From Pomacea canaliculata (taxonomy: Eukaryota; Mollusca; Gastropoda; Architaenioglossa; Ampullariidae), in the NCBI RefSeq assembly GCF_003073045.1, contig NC_037593.1, positions 24,299,868 to 24,363,867 on the forward strand: a DNA stretch of 64,000 nucleotides, written 5' to 3'. Shown here piece by piece: positions 11,459 to 22,915 of this stretch (position 1 is the stretch's first letter; each line of letters opens with the position of its first letter). A program made the position numbers and the translations under genes. Below the pieces are notes generated by a model. The model worked only from the letters and a program-made list of their open reading frames with translations. It searched no databases and had not been told where the DNA came from.

Positions 11459-12700
11459 GAAGATGAAGAACTAGTTCATCGACCAGAAAAAGTGTTGGAA
11501 GCAGCAAGGATTCAGAGAATATCAACGGAGTGTTAAAAAGGCAAAAAGAACATCATAGTGAGCTACAAGTCTGTTGACAACGTCAACGTACAGCCTCCTA
11601 CGTCACGTGTCTTATGAAGAGGAGAGCAACACAGACTGTACTGGAGAACAGTATGAGTGATACGAGAACTTTGGCTATGCATGGCATGATGTGAACCTTC
11701 GTCTTTCTGATTAAAAAAGCTGATAACATTTTAAGGAGGGGAAATGGACTGCTTGTAAGTGAAGAGTGTATACATGGTATTCTAGAGGGATATAGGGAGG
11801 TGTAGATGGTATACAAATGGGAGAACAGTATGTGTGGTATGGAGTGAGAACAGTGGGTATAGTATGGACAGAGAGACAGAAGAGTCAGCAACTACAATAG
11901 TTTTTTTCCTAATATTACCTCTTTTAAGTTACACTCGATTTCCTCCTTCGTATTTTCATCAATTCAATCATCTTAAACTTTTTTCCTTTCTCCTCTTCGT
12001 TGTGTCCAGTTTAAGATTCGCAAAATAAAATATTCTGCAATAAATTTAATCTCTTGAAACCGTTTGTTGCTTTGTCATGATGTTTTTATTAGCGACTGAA
12101 GGACACACATGTAAAAGAAAACAATTTATACTTACGATAACTTAACAAGTAATAACACTCTTCTTTTTCTTGGTCCTGTGGTGCAACAGCTAGCACCTGT
12201 CACCATGCAAATCTGTGAAGACTGGATGTCCTACGTTCAGCTCTTGTCTCGGGCACACAGTTTTTTTTTCTGTCTACATGTGGCATCTGTTTACAGGGCT
12301 GGTTGCTAGGCGTGATACAGGCTTAGTTGCTGGCTCTGTATTAAAATTATCCCACCGCACGCGTCTTCTCGTTATTCTTGCTGACAAAAATACCACCAAA
12401 AAATACTGATTTTGAGTGAAAACAATGTTACTGTTACAGCTAGGCTCAAACCCGTCATGTTCCTGCCCATTACACCACATAACTCACACTTTGAAAAGGA
12501 AACTAAAGAGATAAGATAAAAGAGGAGAAAAGGACTGACAAGAAATGTCATGTTAGTTTTATTTAGATTACTAAGATTCTCTCATGCTGAAATCATGAAC
12601 ACACGACAATAAAAAGTCAAAGCACGAGGGAAGATCCGTTGTCAAGTCGATCACAGTGACGTAAACTGTCATGGCGACCATGGTGCGTCACTAACGACAG
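11459..12700. repeat. Non-coding duplicated block with a CRE-like end, copy 1
   Basis: Beginning AGAAGATGAAGAACTAGTTC, this aligns with 31,220-32,236 in the same orientation over nearly its whole length. The main difference is an extra segment at about 12,174-12,440 here. Near the right end both copies keep AGTGACGTA followed by GTCATGGCG and CCATGGTG, a CRE-like word in a less diverged patch. Open frames are short and differ between copies, so no gene is called. Confidence 0.8.
12174..12480. mobile_element. SINE-like insertion with tRNA-like sequences at both ends
   Basis: On the + strand TGGTGCAACAG (A-box-like) is followed by ACGTTCAGCTCTTG (B-box-like) and a T run. On the minus strand at 12,441-12,480 TGGTGTAATGG and GGGTTTGAGCC give a second tRNA-like head. 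The second head is also present at 31,975-32,013 in the duplicate block, but the intervening body is not. The body therefore entered this copy after duplication, or was lost from the other. Exact ends are uncertain. Confidence 0.55.
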
Positions 12701-12899
12701 TCAGCGGTCACGTCACTCACACACTGATGGCGTCACTCGCGTCTAGTAGACCTCCCACGGAAAGCAAATGGTGTAGAGCCCTCAGATTTCTGGAAAACGA
12801 CCGGCTAGCAATGACGTTCGGTCACGGGTCAATTCACGCGCGAAAGGAGTAGCGCTGCTCAGGTGTCGGAGAAAACGACAAAGATGTTGTGACAGGTGT

Positions 12900-13350
12900 T
12901 TCGCCTTGTTATCAAGACCAGCCGACACCTTACAAGCTCGTGTAAGGCTTTCTTCGGAAATAGACCCAGCACACTAAGAACAATTAATTCACAAAGGAAA
13001 ACCCAAAGCTTGTGGCTGCTATACTTCCTTCATTGGTCCTGAATCGTTCTCGTCATTGGCATACGACAGAAAGTATGAGCAAGCAGAAAAGGACATACAG
13101 CGTGCACTGACCCATGTTACCCCAGTTGCCAGAAGAAAAAAAAAAAGCAAGCACTATACTGACTTTGTCATTACATGCAGCACTTGACAAGTCAAGACAC
13201 GCGCATGGTCCTTGTTAAGGTATGTGTACCTCAAGTCGAACTACAAGCACAAGGGTAGGAAGCTTTGAACTGGATCACGCCCTGGCTAAATGATTTGTTG
13301 TGCAATGGTATTGAGTAGGCGTAGAAGCACTACTAATAAAAAGCATCATC
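12900..13350. repeat. Non-coding duplicated block, copy 1 (intron-derived)
   Basis: From TTATCAAGACCA through GAAATAGACCCAGCACAC to AGAAGCACTACTAATAAAA this aligns with 33,236-33,690. The partner lies inside intron 1 of the CARD gene at 32,916-35,412. This copy is therefore probably intronic sequence left after a second-subfamily gene was lost here. Confidence 0.8.
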
Positions 13351-13802
13351 ATCATTGTCACCTGAACATCACAATATGAAGGGAAAGAGAAGTGAGGGTA
13401 GTGCCTTGTGAAGGGTTGTGCTGTTTTTTAAGTGCTTTGATGTATGGTGCATGTGTTGTCCCACGTTGAATGTGGGAAGGGAGAATGGTAAATATGATTA
13501 TTCCACCTATCAACACCAACACAGGATTACTGCGCAACTTTATGCAGATACAATCGCAATTCATGCCACAACAAATATTTATTTAACACAAAATGTGGTC
13601 CACTATAAAGATGTCTATATGCAGATACGCTTTTTTGGTTCCTCTGCAGCCTTTCTACATTTTTTCCTTGTGAAAATGTTTATTATTGCATTATTTCACT
13701 GTCACTTGCTCATAGATCTTCACGTATAAAGATCACAGGTCAATGGTAATCAAAGAGAATGAACAGCTGATAAACTGATTTTATTTTAAAAACAAATAGT
13801 TT

Positions 13803-14010
13803 GCACAGTAAACATCACTCAGTTGTAGGTAATGTCAAATTGCAACACTATAAAAAAAAACCCAGCACATTTACAGATTCCCAGTATCTGTACACACTAG
13901 TGACCTAAATCACCATAGTAAGCATCACTCAAATGTAGGTACTGCCAAACTGCAACACACTATAAAAAACAGCACATTTACAAACTGCCCACAATCTGTA
14001 CACATTGTTA
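13803..14010. repeat. Imperfect tandem duplication, unit about 112 bp
   Basis: Two units share CAGTAAACATCACTCA-like starts, TGCAACAC followed by TATAAAAAA, and ends with ATCTGTACACA. No coding capacity. Confidence 0.7.
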
Positions 14011-14632
14011 TAAATTAAATCAACACCACAGAGAAAGAGCTATCCAATAGCAGTATAGGTATTGTTATGTTATATGCCTAGACAATACTCTGTGAACATA
14101 AAGTTACAAACTTTCTCCCCTGCTAACGCAGCATATTTAAGATGAGGCTGTTAGCTTGAGAAAGTGTGCTCAGCCTACTTGCATCCTGGTGCCTCATATT
14201 TATATATATGTATACAATCTACAAGCTTTTTATCCTTTTATTGAGGACATTTGTTCTGCTTTTGTTTTGAGGGTTTTCTTTAGGAAGTTGGGGGGTGAAA
14301 CATACAGAGATCTTGAAGCTTGACTGAATTAATGTGTGCAGGTAGGTATGGTTGTAGCCAGAAGCCACAAACAAGATGAGTGGTGGGCTTTTTGGGTGGA
14401 ATGTAAGATCAATAGTTCTGTGTTGATTCTGAATCCTGAAAGAGAAAAAAGACATCATTATTTCAAGCATCAAGGAGCAGTTAGGGATGTCAGTATGTGT
14501 CGTGGTTTCCTGATCACTTTTTAAGCTGCATTTTTGGATTGTTTAGAAGGTAATGTACAAGAGAGGGAGAGATTGAGGGAGGTTTCCTTGCTTGTGTATA
14601 TGCGCATGAGTGTTTATATATACAGTGTAGGG
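14011..14632. other. Spacer, nothing assignable
   Basis: Short frames on both strands only; no domain or splice support. Confidence 0.4.
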
Positions 14633-15090
14633 CCATTAAGACACGTTGATTGCAGTTCAAACTGCTTAACCGCGACTTAAATATTTATCAGCTGCTGTTC
14701 TATGAATTGTTAAAATTTGGGAATCAACTCTTCTGCTGCTACAGTGTCTGCTGACTTAACCTTGCCATTGATTTTACTTGTGAAATGCCATGTCGCTGTT
14801 TCCACTTTTTCAACCACCCACTTGAAACTGTAAACTCAGGATCTGCATTGGGACCATGGATTTCCTTGTATTATTTTCCTGCTTGCACTTGGATGACTGG
14901 ACCAGAAATAGGGATACCATTGTTTCTAGCCTCACAAAATGCATTAAAAGTTGCTATGTCTAATTCTGGATCTTTTTCTGTTCTGGGTTTCTTGCGTCTT
15001 AAACCACCTTCATCAAGAAACATTCCCAATTTTTGTCATCTTTGATCCTGTTCTCAATTTTTGTCATCTTGGATCCCCCCACACAGTGTT
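14633..15090 (-). mobile_element. pogo/Tigger-like DNA transposon relic
   Basis: On the minus strand, in broken frames, the sequence reads LDEGGLRRKKPRTEKDPELD, then FNAFCEARNNGIPISGP and later VSSGWLKKWKQRHGIS. These are hallmarks of the CENP-B/pogo DNA-binding region of Tigger-type transposases (GIPISGP, GWL.+.K.RHGI). The left edge TA-CAGTGTAGGGCCATTAAG looks like a terminal inverted repeat after a TA target. The catalytic DDE part and the other end were not found. It is disabled by frameshifts and stops. Confidence 0.7.
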
Positions 15091-15746
15091 CTAGTAAATC
15101 TAATTTACTTTTATGCAAGTTTCGGCATTTTATATTTTTTCGATGACATCCAGCTTTTGCGGAAAGTCATATAAGGTGTGTTTACATTTATTTCTCATGG
15201 CATAAAATTTCTAAAAGCAAATATGATAATGCGCTCACTATAAATTCAGAAACTGAAGTGATTTACCTTGGGTTTGTGACTCACATTTATACATTTCAAG
15301 TTTTATCAGATTATGGAATTGAAGATAATGGTTTAAACACGAGTTGAATTTTTGCGTATGAACTTTGTAGCATTGTAAGGTGTGAATCGGTTGCAATGGC
15401 AGCCTCAGCGTGGATAAAACAGATTATGTGAATTTCATTGTAAGTTATTTTATCGTTTATTGATAAATAAAAGACGAATCTTCTATAAATAGCTATTTGA
15501 AGTTATAAACCAGCATTTAAATATTTAATCTGCAATTGTGTATAGCATGTTAATCACGGACATTCAAAATACCAAAATGACAGCTGTCAACACATCACAA
15601 ATGTTTGAGAGCCACGTCCAGGTCCCTACAATCAATAGTGTCTTTAAAAAAAAAAGAAAAAAAAAAAAAAAGATTCAAGTATTTTGAGTGGCTTAAACAA
15701 GTTCACAGATTACTAGACCGTAGCTTAATGGCTCTACAGTCTACAC
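15091..15746. other. AT-rich spacer, nothing assignable
   Basis: No gene is supported. An A run (15,647-15,671) precedes the MITE. Confidence 0.4.
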
Positions 15747-15926
15747 CATCGGTTCTCAACCTGTGGGGCGCGACGTGCTTACAAGGGGGGTGCGAAGGTG
15801 GTCATTTTTTTAAAATTTCTTATACCAGTATTAGTGAAATTAGCTTACATTGCTGGCTAAGGGGGGCACATGGGCGTACCTTTGTTCGTCATGGGGGCAT
15901 CACAAGTAAAAGGTTGAGAACCGCCG
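15747..15926. mobile_element. hAT-type MITE, copy 2
   Basis: Inverted ends CATCGGTTCTCAACC and GGTTGAGAACCGCCG are flanked by GTCTACAC (15,739-15,746) and CTCTACAC (15,927-15,934), an 8-bp target duplication with one mismatch, as hAT transposases make. The interior matches copy 1 at 3,647-3,864. It has no coding capacity. Confidence 0.85.
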
Positions 15927-16384
15927 CTCTACACTATATGTGAATGCGTTGGAGAGAGACAAAGAAAAAGGGACTGTCACTGTTATAATTAAGTAAACTG
16001 TATAATTGTATCTAATTGTATTGTTAGGGACTGTAATGTAAAATGAATGTAAAAAACAAAAACAGCAAAGTTAGACTGCCCCACGTGGTGTAAATTACGT
16101 TAAAATCACAAAATTTCTCACAGACCATTGCAAGTCAGACTCAAACTTAATATGTTATAAGCTGTTCTAACTGAGCAGGGAGAAATGAGACGTCCAATAT
16201 TAGATTTAAATTCTCTTAAATTTTCAGACCCACTGTCCTAAATCATTGGCTGGTTTAGGTAACTCAGAAATCACTTAAGCAATGATAATTAAATAGTACT
16301 GAATAATAAGGCAACCATAAAAAGTGAAGTCTCTAACACTTACCTCCCTTATGGCATAACAAAGGTAAGGAGACAACCTTTACC

Positions 16385-19300
16385 TTAATTGCCTTTGGTA
16401 ATGTTCTCTTTCCTGAAAAGTGAAACAAATTAAAAGCAAAAATTAATATTACCAACTACATTTTAAAAACCTGAAGCCAAAAAATTATTTTAAAACTTTA
16501 AGGGAGTATATCCTTTACTTTCAAAACAAGTTTCCCTGCTAATCATTTTTGTTCTGGTTGCACATGCATGTGTGCAAGTAAAAGAAAAAAAGTGTATTTT
16601 ACTACATCTGTGTCGCATCTTTAACAGGTGATGTTGTTAAGGTGCTAGAATGTCTTGCACTTACCTTTTTCTTAACAAGTAGTTCTGGACAGCAGAAGGT
16701 GTCCTTTGGAAATTAGAACTTCTTATAAATGTTAATATGTTGTCCATGCGGATAGTTTTCTTTCCATGTAACTCATCTCCAAATTGTTCATAAATAGTTT
16801 TAATCTCTTCAGAAGACCATATGATTCTTGGTGTTTCTGCACAAGAAATCAACAAGCATCATATTCCATAGTCAACCAAGTCAAAACATCTTTTAATCTA
16901 CAAAGGACATATAGATCCTAATCTAGCACATAAACGAATGTCAAAACATTGTCAATTAACCCATGTGTGATTAAAGATGCTGCATGGTAATTGACCAACT
17001 AACAAAAGATCAGATCAATAAATTATTTTTTAAAAATGTCCATTACCATAACCAGCTTTAGCAATTCCATCCAGTGGTCTTTTCTGTATGACTGTAAAGA
17101 AAGAGAGAAAATCAAACTATAAACTCCATGAAATAATTTAACATAAAATATCCATTGCAAAGCTCCAGAAGGATTTCATGCTCCATGATCATAACTAATG
17201 AAATTATGAGATCTTATTCTGTCAAGGTTTTTAAAGCAACTTTGCAAGAATATCAAACGCACAATTCTAAATAACTTGCACACGAGAGAAATCTCTGTAT
17301 ACTGACCAGGGATGCGGTCCTATGCTCCTCAAAGGAGCAACAAGGAATAAACTAAACTAAACTAAACTAAACTGACCAGGGACATCAAGCACTCCAGATG
17401 CCTCTTCAGTGTGCTGATCCAAAGGGTGCACCACATTTCTGAGCAAAAATAAAGAAAAACATTTAATGTACTAAACATGATCCTCACTAACTTTGACAGC
17501 AGTTACTATTTCTATAAAACTGTGGGTGTATTTTTAGACTTGGCTGTTCCATGCTATGAGTATAATACATACACATTAGCAGGGACATCTGCACTCTCCT
17601 GTGGAGGTGGGGCAACAATGTCCTCTCCTCCAACTGGGGTGATGTCCACAACCTCACTGAGGAGAGATAAAGAAAAGATGATTTAGTCCTAAGTGAACAA
17701 AACTTTCGTTTTGTAATAATGTATAGTATGACACAATAAATAAATCACATATACCACACATCATGACCTGAGTGCATGCATACACGTAAACACATTTTCT
17801 AAAGTGATACTGCCACCTATCAAGCTTCAGGTAAAAAGCTGGACCAAATCATGCTCATTCTCATAGTTATCACAAGTAACAGACTGAGATTCGCAAGCCA
17901 GCATGATATTGTGTTCAAGTTGCACTGTATGAAAATAGACAACAATGAGGTCACTAGATAAACAAAATTTATCTCACATAGTACAACCACTGCTCTTCAT
18001 AATTAATATTGTGTTCCAAGTTCTAATTGAGACTGTTGCTGCAAGAAACTAAAAACACGAGCAGTTCTTTCACTAAATTCTACAAGCTCTTGTGGCTTAG
18101 ACACATTGGGTGAATGCCACCAGCATATCAGTCAACCACTTAAAAAATACCCTAGAGGTATTTTATCATTCCCACAAATGCAGTCTTCTCATAGTTATAT
18201 TGGTTGATGACACAGCCATATCAGTTTGTAGCAACTGCTCTGATCCTTAAGATCTAATGTCGTTAGTGTCAGTTAATGCTTTGCTAAAATCTTCAGCACA
18301 TTTTAAGTGTGGACAGGTAAATGTTTTACTAAATCTAAATACATACGCAATAACAGCAACATCTCCACTCCCATGTGAGGACAGGGCAACACTGTGATCT
18401 CCTTCAGGCAGGCTGGAGACAACACCAGTGAACTCCTCCTGCAGAGGCACTTGTCTGAGCAGATAAAGAAATAAAACTTTCTTCACATACAATTCCATAA
18501 CACATATCTTGCTACATTAAAAATATACATATCACAAAAAGTTTAAATTTATTTTTATTTTATTATCTAGCTCTGCAGCTCAACACATGAGTCAATAAAG
18601 GAATAAAAGTAGGACCCATTAGGACTTATGTTTACAAATTGTGCATAGGAATACAGTAAAATTAAAATTAAGAAAAATTTGTTCGCAAAAATCAAAGTTT
18701 CTATATGTTAATTTCATGCTCATGGGAGTTAAAGGTACAACAAGAAAAAAAATGCAATAGTGAATCACCTTTGATTAAGAGGTACCATTTTGATATGGTT
18801 GCTGTTATTCAGTATTGCCTGCAGTGCAGGAAACCCATAGCTAAAAGGTTCCTTGAACGGAACTCCATGTGGCATGCCAATCACAGCCAGCTGTGGATTT
18901 TCCTTATGTCGTTTGTATGGGAAGTTTTCGTAATTTCCTGTGGCTTCATCTGGAAACAAAGTAACCAATTACAACCAAAAAAACCCACAAACTAGTTTAT
19001 CTTCAGCAATACTACAAACTTACATACAACCAAATAAAGTAAATAAAAGCATCATCAGTAATACTACAAACTTACGATACAATCCATTAAATAGTTTTTG
19101 AACGCGTCGCCGCAGGTTTCTTTTTTCCTCATATGAATGTTTTGGGCAGGCTAGGGATACGGGGTCTGATGAGGCAGTTTGGGCAGATGTAGCAGTAGGG
19201 ACAGATGGTGACTCTATTGTAGCAGCTGGGACATATGGTGACTCTATTGTAGCAGCTGGGACATATGGTGACTCTATAACAGAGTCTGTTGTTAAGATCT

Positions 19301-20927
19301 TGAAGTAAAATGTCCACCCCAGCTGCTTCATGAAATCAGTCTAAAAATGAGAGAGAGAAAAAAAAACAACAAAGCAGTTTCATGTCATTTTTTCCACTTC
19401 TGAAATTACCTGCAATTATAAAATACTGTATAATGAGCATCATAAGACAATATGTTTGATATCAATATGTTACATACCAGGTCTTGTAATTCAATGCATA
19501 CTCTGCGCAGATAGGCTTCCTTTTCTTCTTCTGTATCAGGAACCTGCTGCTTTTCCAGGAGAGCTTTCCTTTGGTAACTTCTCCTGCCCTCCTCCCCTAA
19601 GTCGCTCCACTCCTTCCTCATTCGTTTAAGAAAAGCGGATTGCTCTGAAAATTAACATAATCCACATAGTGTAAGCAATACAGTATTCAACAATACATAT
19701 TTTTAATGGAGCAATTATGATTAACTGGGGGATCTCACACTCAAACTATCTGAGTTTGGCATTTACACACACCATAAACATCTCACCAGTTTATTCAGTA
19801 GCTTGGCTGCTTTTATTTTCAACAATACATGTATGTTAGTGTTTTGATCAACAGAAATGTCTACATTAACATGCCATATACTGGAGGAAACTTAAGCCAT
19901 AACTATGACCATCGTTTGAACCCAGCTACATGACACTGCAAATAAATGAACTACTGAAGATATCGCTTTTACACATGAAAGAGTTTCATATTAAAGTGAA
20001 AAGTAAAAGCATACATAACAGAATAAGGATCCATTGACACATTAACTTACCTTCATCAGGTAGAATGTTTCCATTTTTTGTAAATACACTGAGAGAGGTC
20101 ATTCTCTTTTGTCCAATGATCTGAAAACAAACGCCCCAATGCATTGAAGATGCTACTGCGTTACATCCAATCTTATCACAATGTCTACATTGGTAATGCT
20201 ATATATATATATGAATGTAAATGCTTTTAAATCAATGTAAAACACAGCAAAAGGCACTATTTGGGATGCCATGTACCATAATTATAATGAGCATTTATAT
20301 GGTGCCTTTCCAAAACAGAGGTACCAAGGACTGGTACCAGAAACCGTAGAGTAAGTCAGAGTGGAAAGTTTGTAGGCTATATGGTCCACAATTAGCAGCT
20401 AGTAAAGAAAGCGAATAATAGAAGAAATATGTTTGTATCGTTAGGGTCTACAGATGAAGCGAGCAGCGTTATTCTGGATCCTTTGAAGTCTCAAGAAGAT
20501 ACTTTGGAATTTCAGCTAAAAGAGAATTACAATAGTTCATTCTTGATAGCACAAAGGCACACATTAGAATTTTAATTGCATCGTTTGTGAGATAATGTCG
20601 AATGGTACTAATCCTACGAAGTTCAAGGGAAGCATTTCCGCAGACTTGAGAAATATACTGATGAAAAGTCAAACGCTGATTGAGGACACCCAAGTTGCGG
20701 GCAGAAATGGAGAAAAGAATAGCAGAGTTGTTTATAGACAGCGACCGAGGGAAAAAAGGACGACTTGGACATTTCTCACATGTGACATGGCATGGCGTGG
20801 TGTAACATCAGAAAGTATATAACACGATGCCTAGATTTAACCCATACAAAAATCTCCAAATAATGGATCAAACAAAACTTACTCGTCGAAATGACTTCGA
20901 TGATTTATCATCAGTTGGTCCTGGCAT
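16385..20927 (-). CDS. 11-exon protein with HMG-like and GTF2I-repeat-like regions
   Basis: Coding exons, in order: 20927-20883, 20120-20051, 19644-19478, 19340-19076, 18949-18769, 18454-18347, 17656-17573, 17438-17377, 17091-17047, 16836-16665 and 16412-16385. All phases agree and give a 408-residue frame from MPGPTDDKSSKSF to TAA. Residues about 39-93 resemble the second half of an HMG box (RMRKEWSDLGEEGRRSYQRK). Residues about 110-140 hold three tandem IESPYVPAAT units. Residues about 170-240 (YEEKRNLRRRVQKLF, then IGMPHGVPFKEPFSYG and LQAILNNSNHIKM) resemble the TFII-I/GTF2I repeat. Residues about 345-400 (IWSSEEIKTIYEQFGDEL, then RTPSAVQNYLL) look like a helical SANT-like DNA-binding end. 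I infer a nuclear regulator. It is unrelated to, and opposite in strand to, the CARD genes. The GTF2I match is from memory of the family, not a search. Confidence 0.75.
17346..17373. repeat. (TAAAC)n next to a splice donor
   Basis: About five units of TAAAC lie directly against the donor (GTCAGT on the minus strand) of the eighth exon of the gene above. Changes in length could affect donor use. Confidence 0.7.
20262..20800 (-). mobile_element. LINE fragment (CR1/L2/Jockey-like reverse transcriptase end)
   Basis: The minus strand reads LGVLNQRLTFHQYISQVCGN and RRISTIRHYLTNDAIKILMC, then VLSRMNYCNSLLAEIPKYLL. This is the conserved end of reverse transcriptase in CR1/L2/Jockey LINEs. Similarity continues in another frame after 20,470 and ends near 20,262 with an ATAAATGCTCATTATAAT-like 3' tail. 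It is 5'-truncated and frame-broken, and lies in the first intron of the 11-exon gene in the same orientation. Confidence 0.85.
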
Positions 20928-22807
20928 CTTTGACTTAAAAGGGTTGGTGGTTAGGAAACAACGAAAGCAAAACTTCCCGCTGGCGCCGACAATCCAGAAA
21001 GACTCCTGGCAGAGTAGCCGTTCTTGGCCTTAATGAAGAAAACGAGACAATTATTTATCTTCGTATAATTTGTTCTATAGTATAAGTGCATTCATATATT
21101 GAATTTCAAAACGTAACCTCCAACTTATTTTTTAGTCCTAAAGGTATACCGCTAAGGGAAAGACTATATAATTATATAAATTCTTGAAACTCGCATTTTA
21201 CCTTAAATGGACAAAAATTCACAACTGTCAATTAAAATCTATTTAATTCACCGTATTAAACACATTTAAAGGTATATTAATTAAAAGAGCACATTTAGCT
21301 CATACTTCTAAAGCAGCATTTTTGATTTTTAAGTATGCAGAACCAACTGAAAACTAAAGCTGTCTGTATTATCAATTTATATAGTGGCTTTTAAAAATTG
21401 ATCCGAATTTTCGAAAATGTGATACCACGAACTTGTATTACTGGACTGCTGGCAGACGATTTTTTTTCCAGTTAATTCCTAAAACGAGGCATGATATTAA
21501 AGCTTTCGGTTCATTCACATTTCAGATTATAACTACTAAAACCAGGCATGATACTACAAAGCTTCCGGTTTAGTCACATTCTTTGTTTACGCTCGCCGAG
21601 ACTAACAGCGGAGAACTTCGCAAGAGGCTATAGTGTTTTATTTACTTTATAATTTCGACAAACAGTTTTATCTTGAATAATGTACGTACGTATAGTTCAA
21701 ATGTTTTATAGTGCTATAAAGAATTTAACTTTAGTCGTCACAGTTGCATGCGAATGTTTGGTTGACTAGCGTTTATAACGTTTTGCACACAGCCCAACTG
21801 GCGGTTTGTACGAAAAGGAGATAAATATTTTGTGGGAGAGACCTCTAGAGAGTATATATATAGTACGTACAGTATCTGTACGTGGTTGAGTAACTGAATG
21901 TTGCCATTGTTGACACAATGTGTTCTCTAAAATTAACTTAAGTATTTTTACTGCTGATCGAGACTCGTTTAAAGAAAAGAATCTGATATACAATCTCCAA
22001 GAAGGCGATTAAAATGGCTCATGATGAATAAGAGAATGGCCGTGTTATCTATAAAACTAAAAGTACGTGCCTCTGCGGATACTACGTGTTAGCAGTTGTT
22101 TCTCGGTTGAAGGTTAGGCTAAAGTGGGATTTAGGCTTAGGGTTTAATTTAGGCTAGTTATATGTTAAGGGTTTGGGTTAGGATAATGGCTAATTAGGTT
22201 TGGGAAAAATGAGCTGACGATCGAAACGGACGCAGAAATGTGAAAGTACTGGAGCACTTTCGCGATAAAAAGCATCCAACATAATGTTAGCTACAGTCAA
22301 CTTTATTTGTAATAATCTTTAACAAATGTAAGAAAACTATAAGTCACATTTTTGCTTTAGCTACTGCGTTTCAAGCGAGAACAATTATTACCAAAAGCAG
22401 ACGATCCTCCCCCCAACCCCAACAAAACCCCCCCAAAACTACAAAAACAAAACCAATTTTATCTTAAAATATAAAAAAGTCAAAGTAATCGACAAATTTA
22501 AGTGAAGAGTGTTTTTGTCATCATTTATTTTCATTAACTGCGGACAGAGAATTAACTGTATGTACTATAATCTGTACGTGGTTCTGAACAGGGTGTCATT
22601 TGTCTCAGCCAGAATCCACCATCCTTATGGCCACTGTCAGATCGGTGTCGTGGGTATGTGGTCAGCACAAGCTTTTATGATTCTGTAAGTCTGTGGGGGT
22701 CAGAGTCGCTCATTTTGTTTGTTTGTTTTTTTGTTTTGTTTTTTTTTTGAAAGTGGAGAACAGTCAAGGGGAGCAACTCACGCGGACGACAGATTTCTTA
22801 CCTGAAT
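20928..22807. other. Probable promoter side of the minus-strand gene, then spacer
   Basis: Just upstream of the 20,927 ATG (minus strand) lies GGCGCCAGCGGGAAGT, an E2F-like and GC-rich stretch. Around 21,485-21,575 there is an imperfect repeat with GAGGCATGAT / CAGGCATGAT and AAGCTTTCGGTT / AAGCTTCCGGTT, the second an ETS-like core. At 22,120-22,205 there are degenerate TTAGGG-like words. No gene is seen. The last part is probably upstream sequence of the CARD gene at 22,916. Confidence 0.4.
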
Positions 22808-22915
22808 TGTCTTCTCTTCATGAAACCATATCGCGGTTATCGTCAGGAACGAACAACTCTGCGGAAGACGTCTGGTCCTTGATGTCTGTGAAAGTTTGAG
22901 ACTGACTGCCAGAGC

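Noticed and set aside
14785-15045. 86-codon + strand frame
   Set aside because: It is the opposite strand of the pogo-like transposase relic.
22120-22205. TTAGGG-like words (possible interstitial telomere repeat)
   Set aside because: Units are degenerate and irregularly spaced; not a telomeric array.
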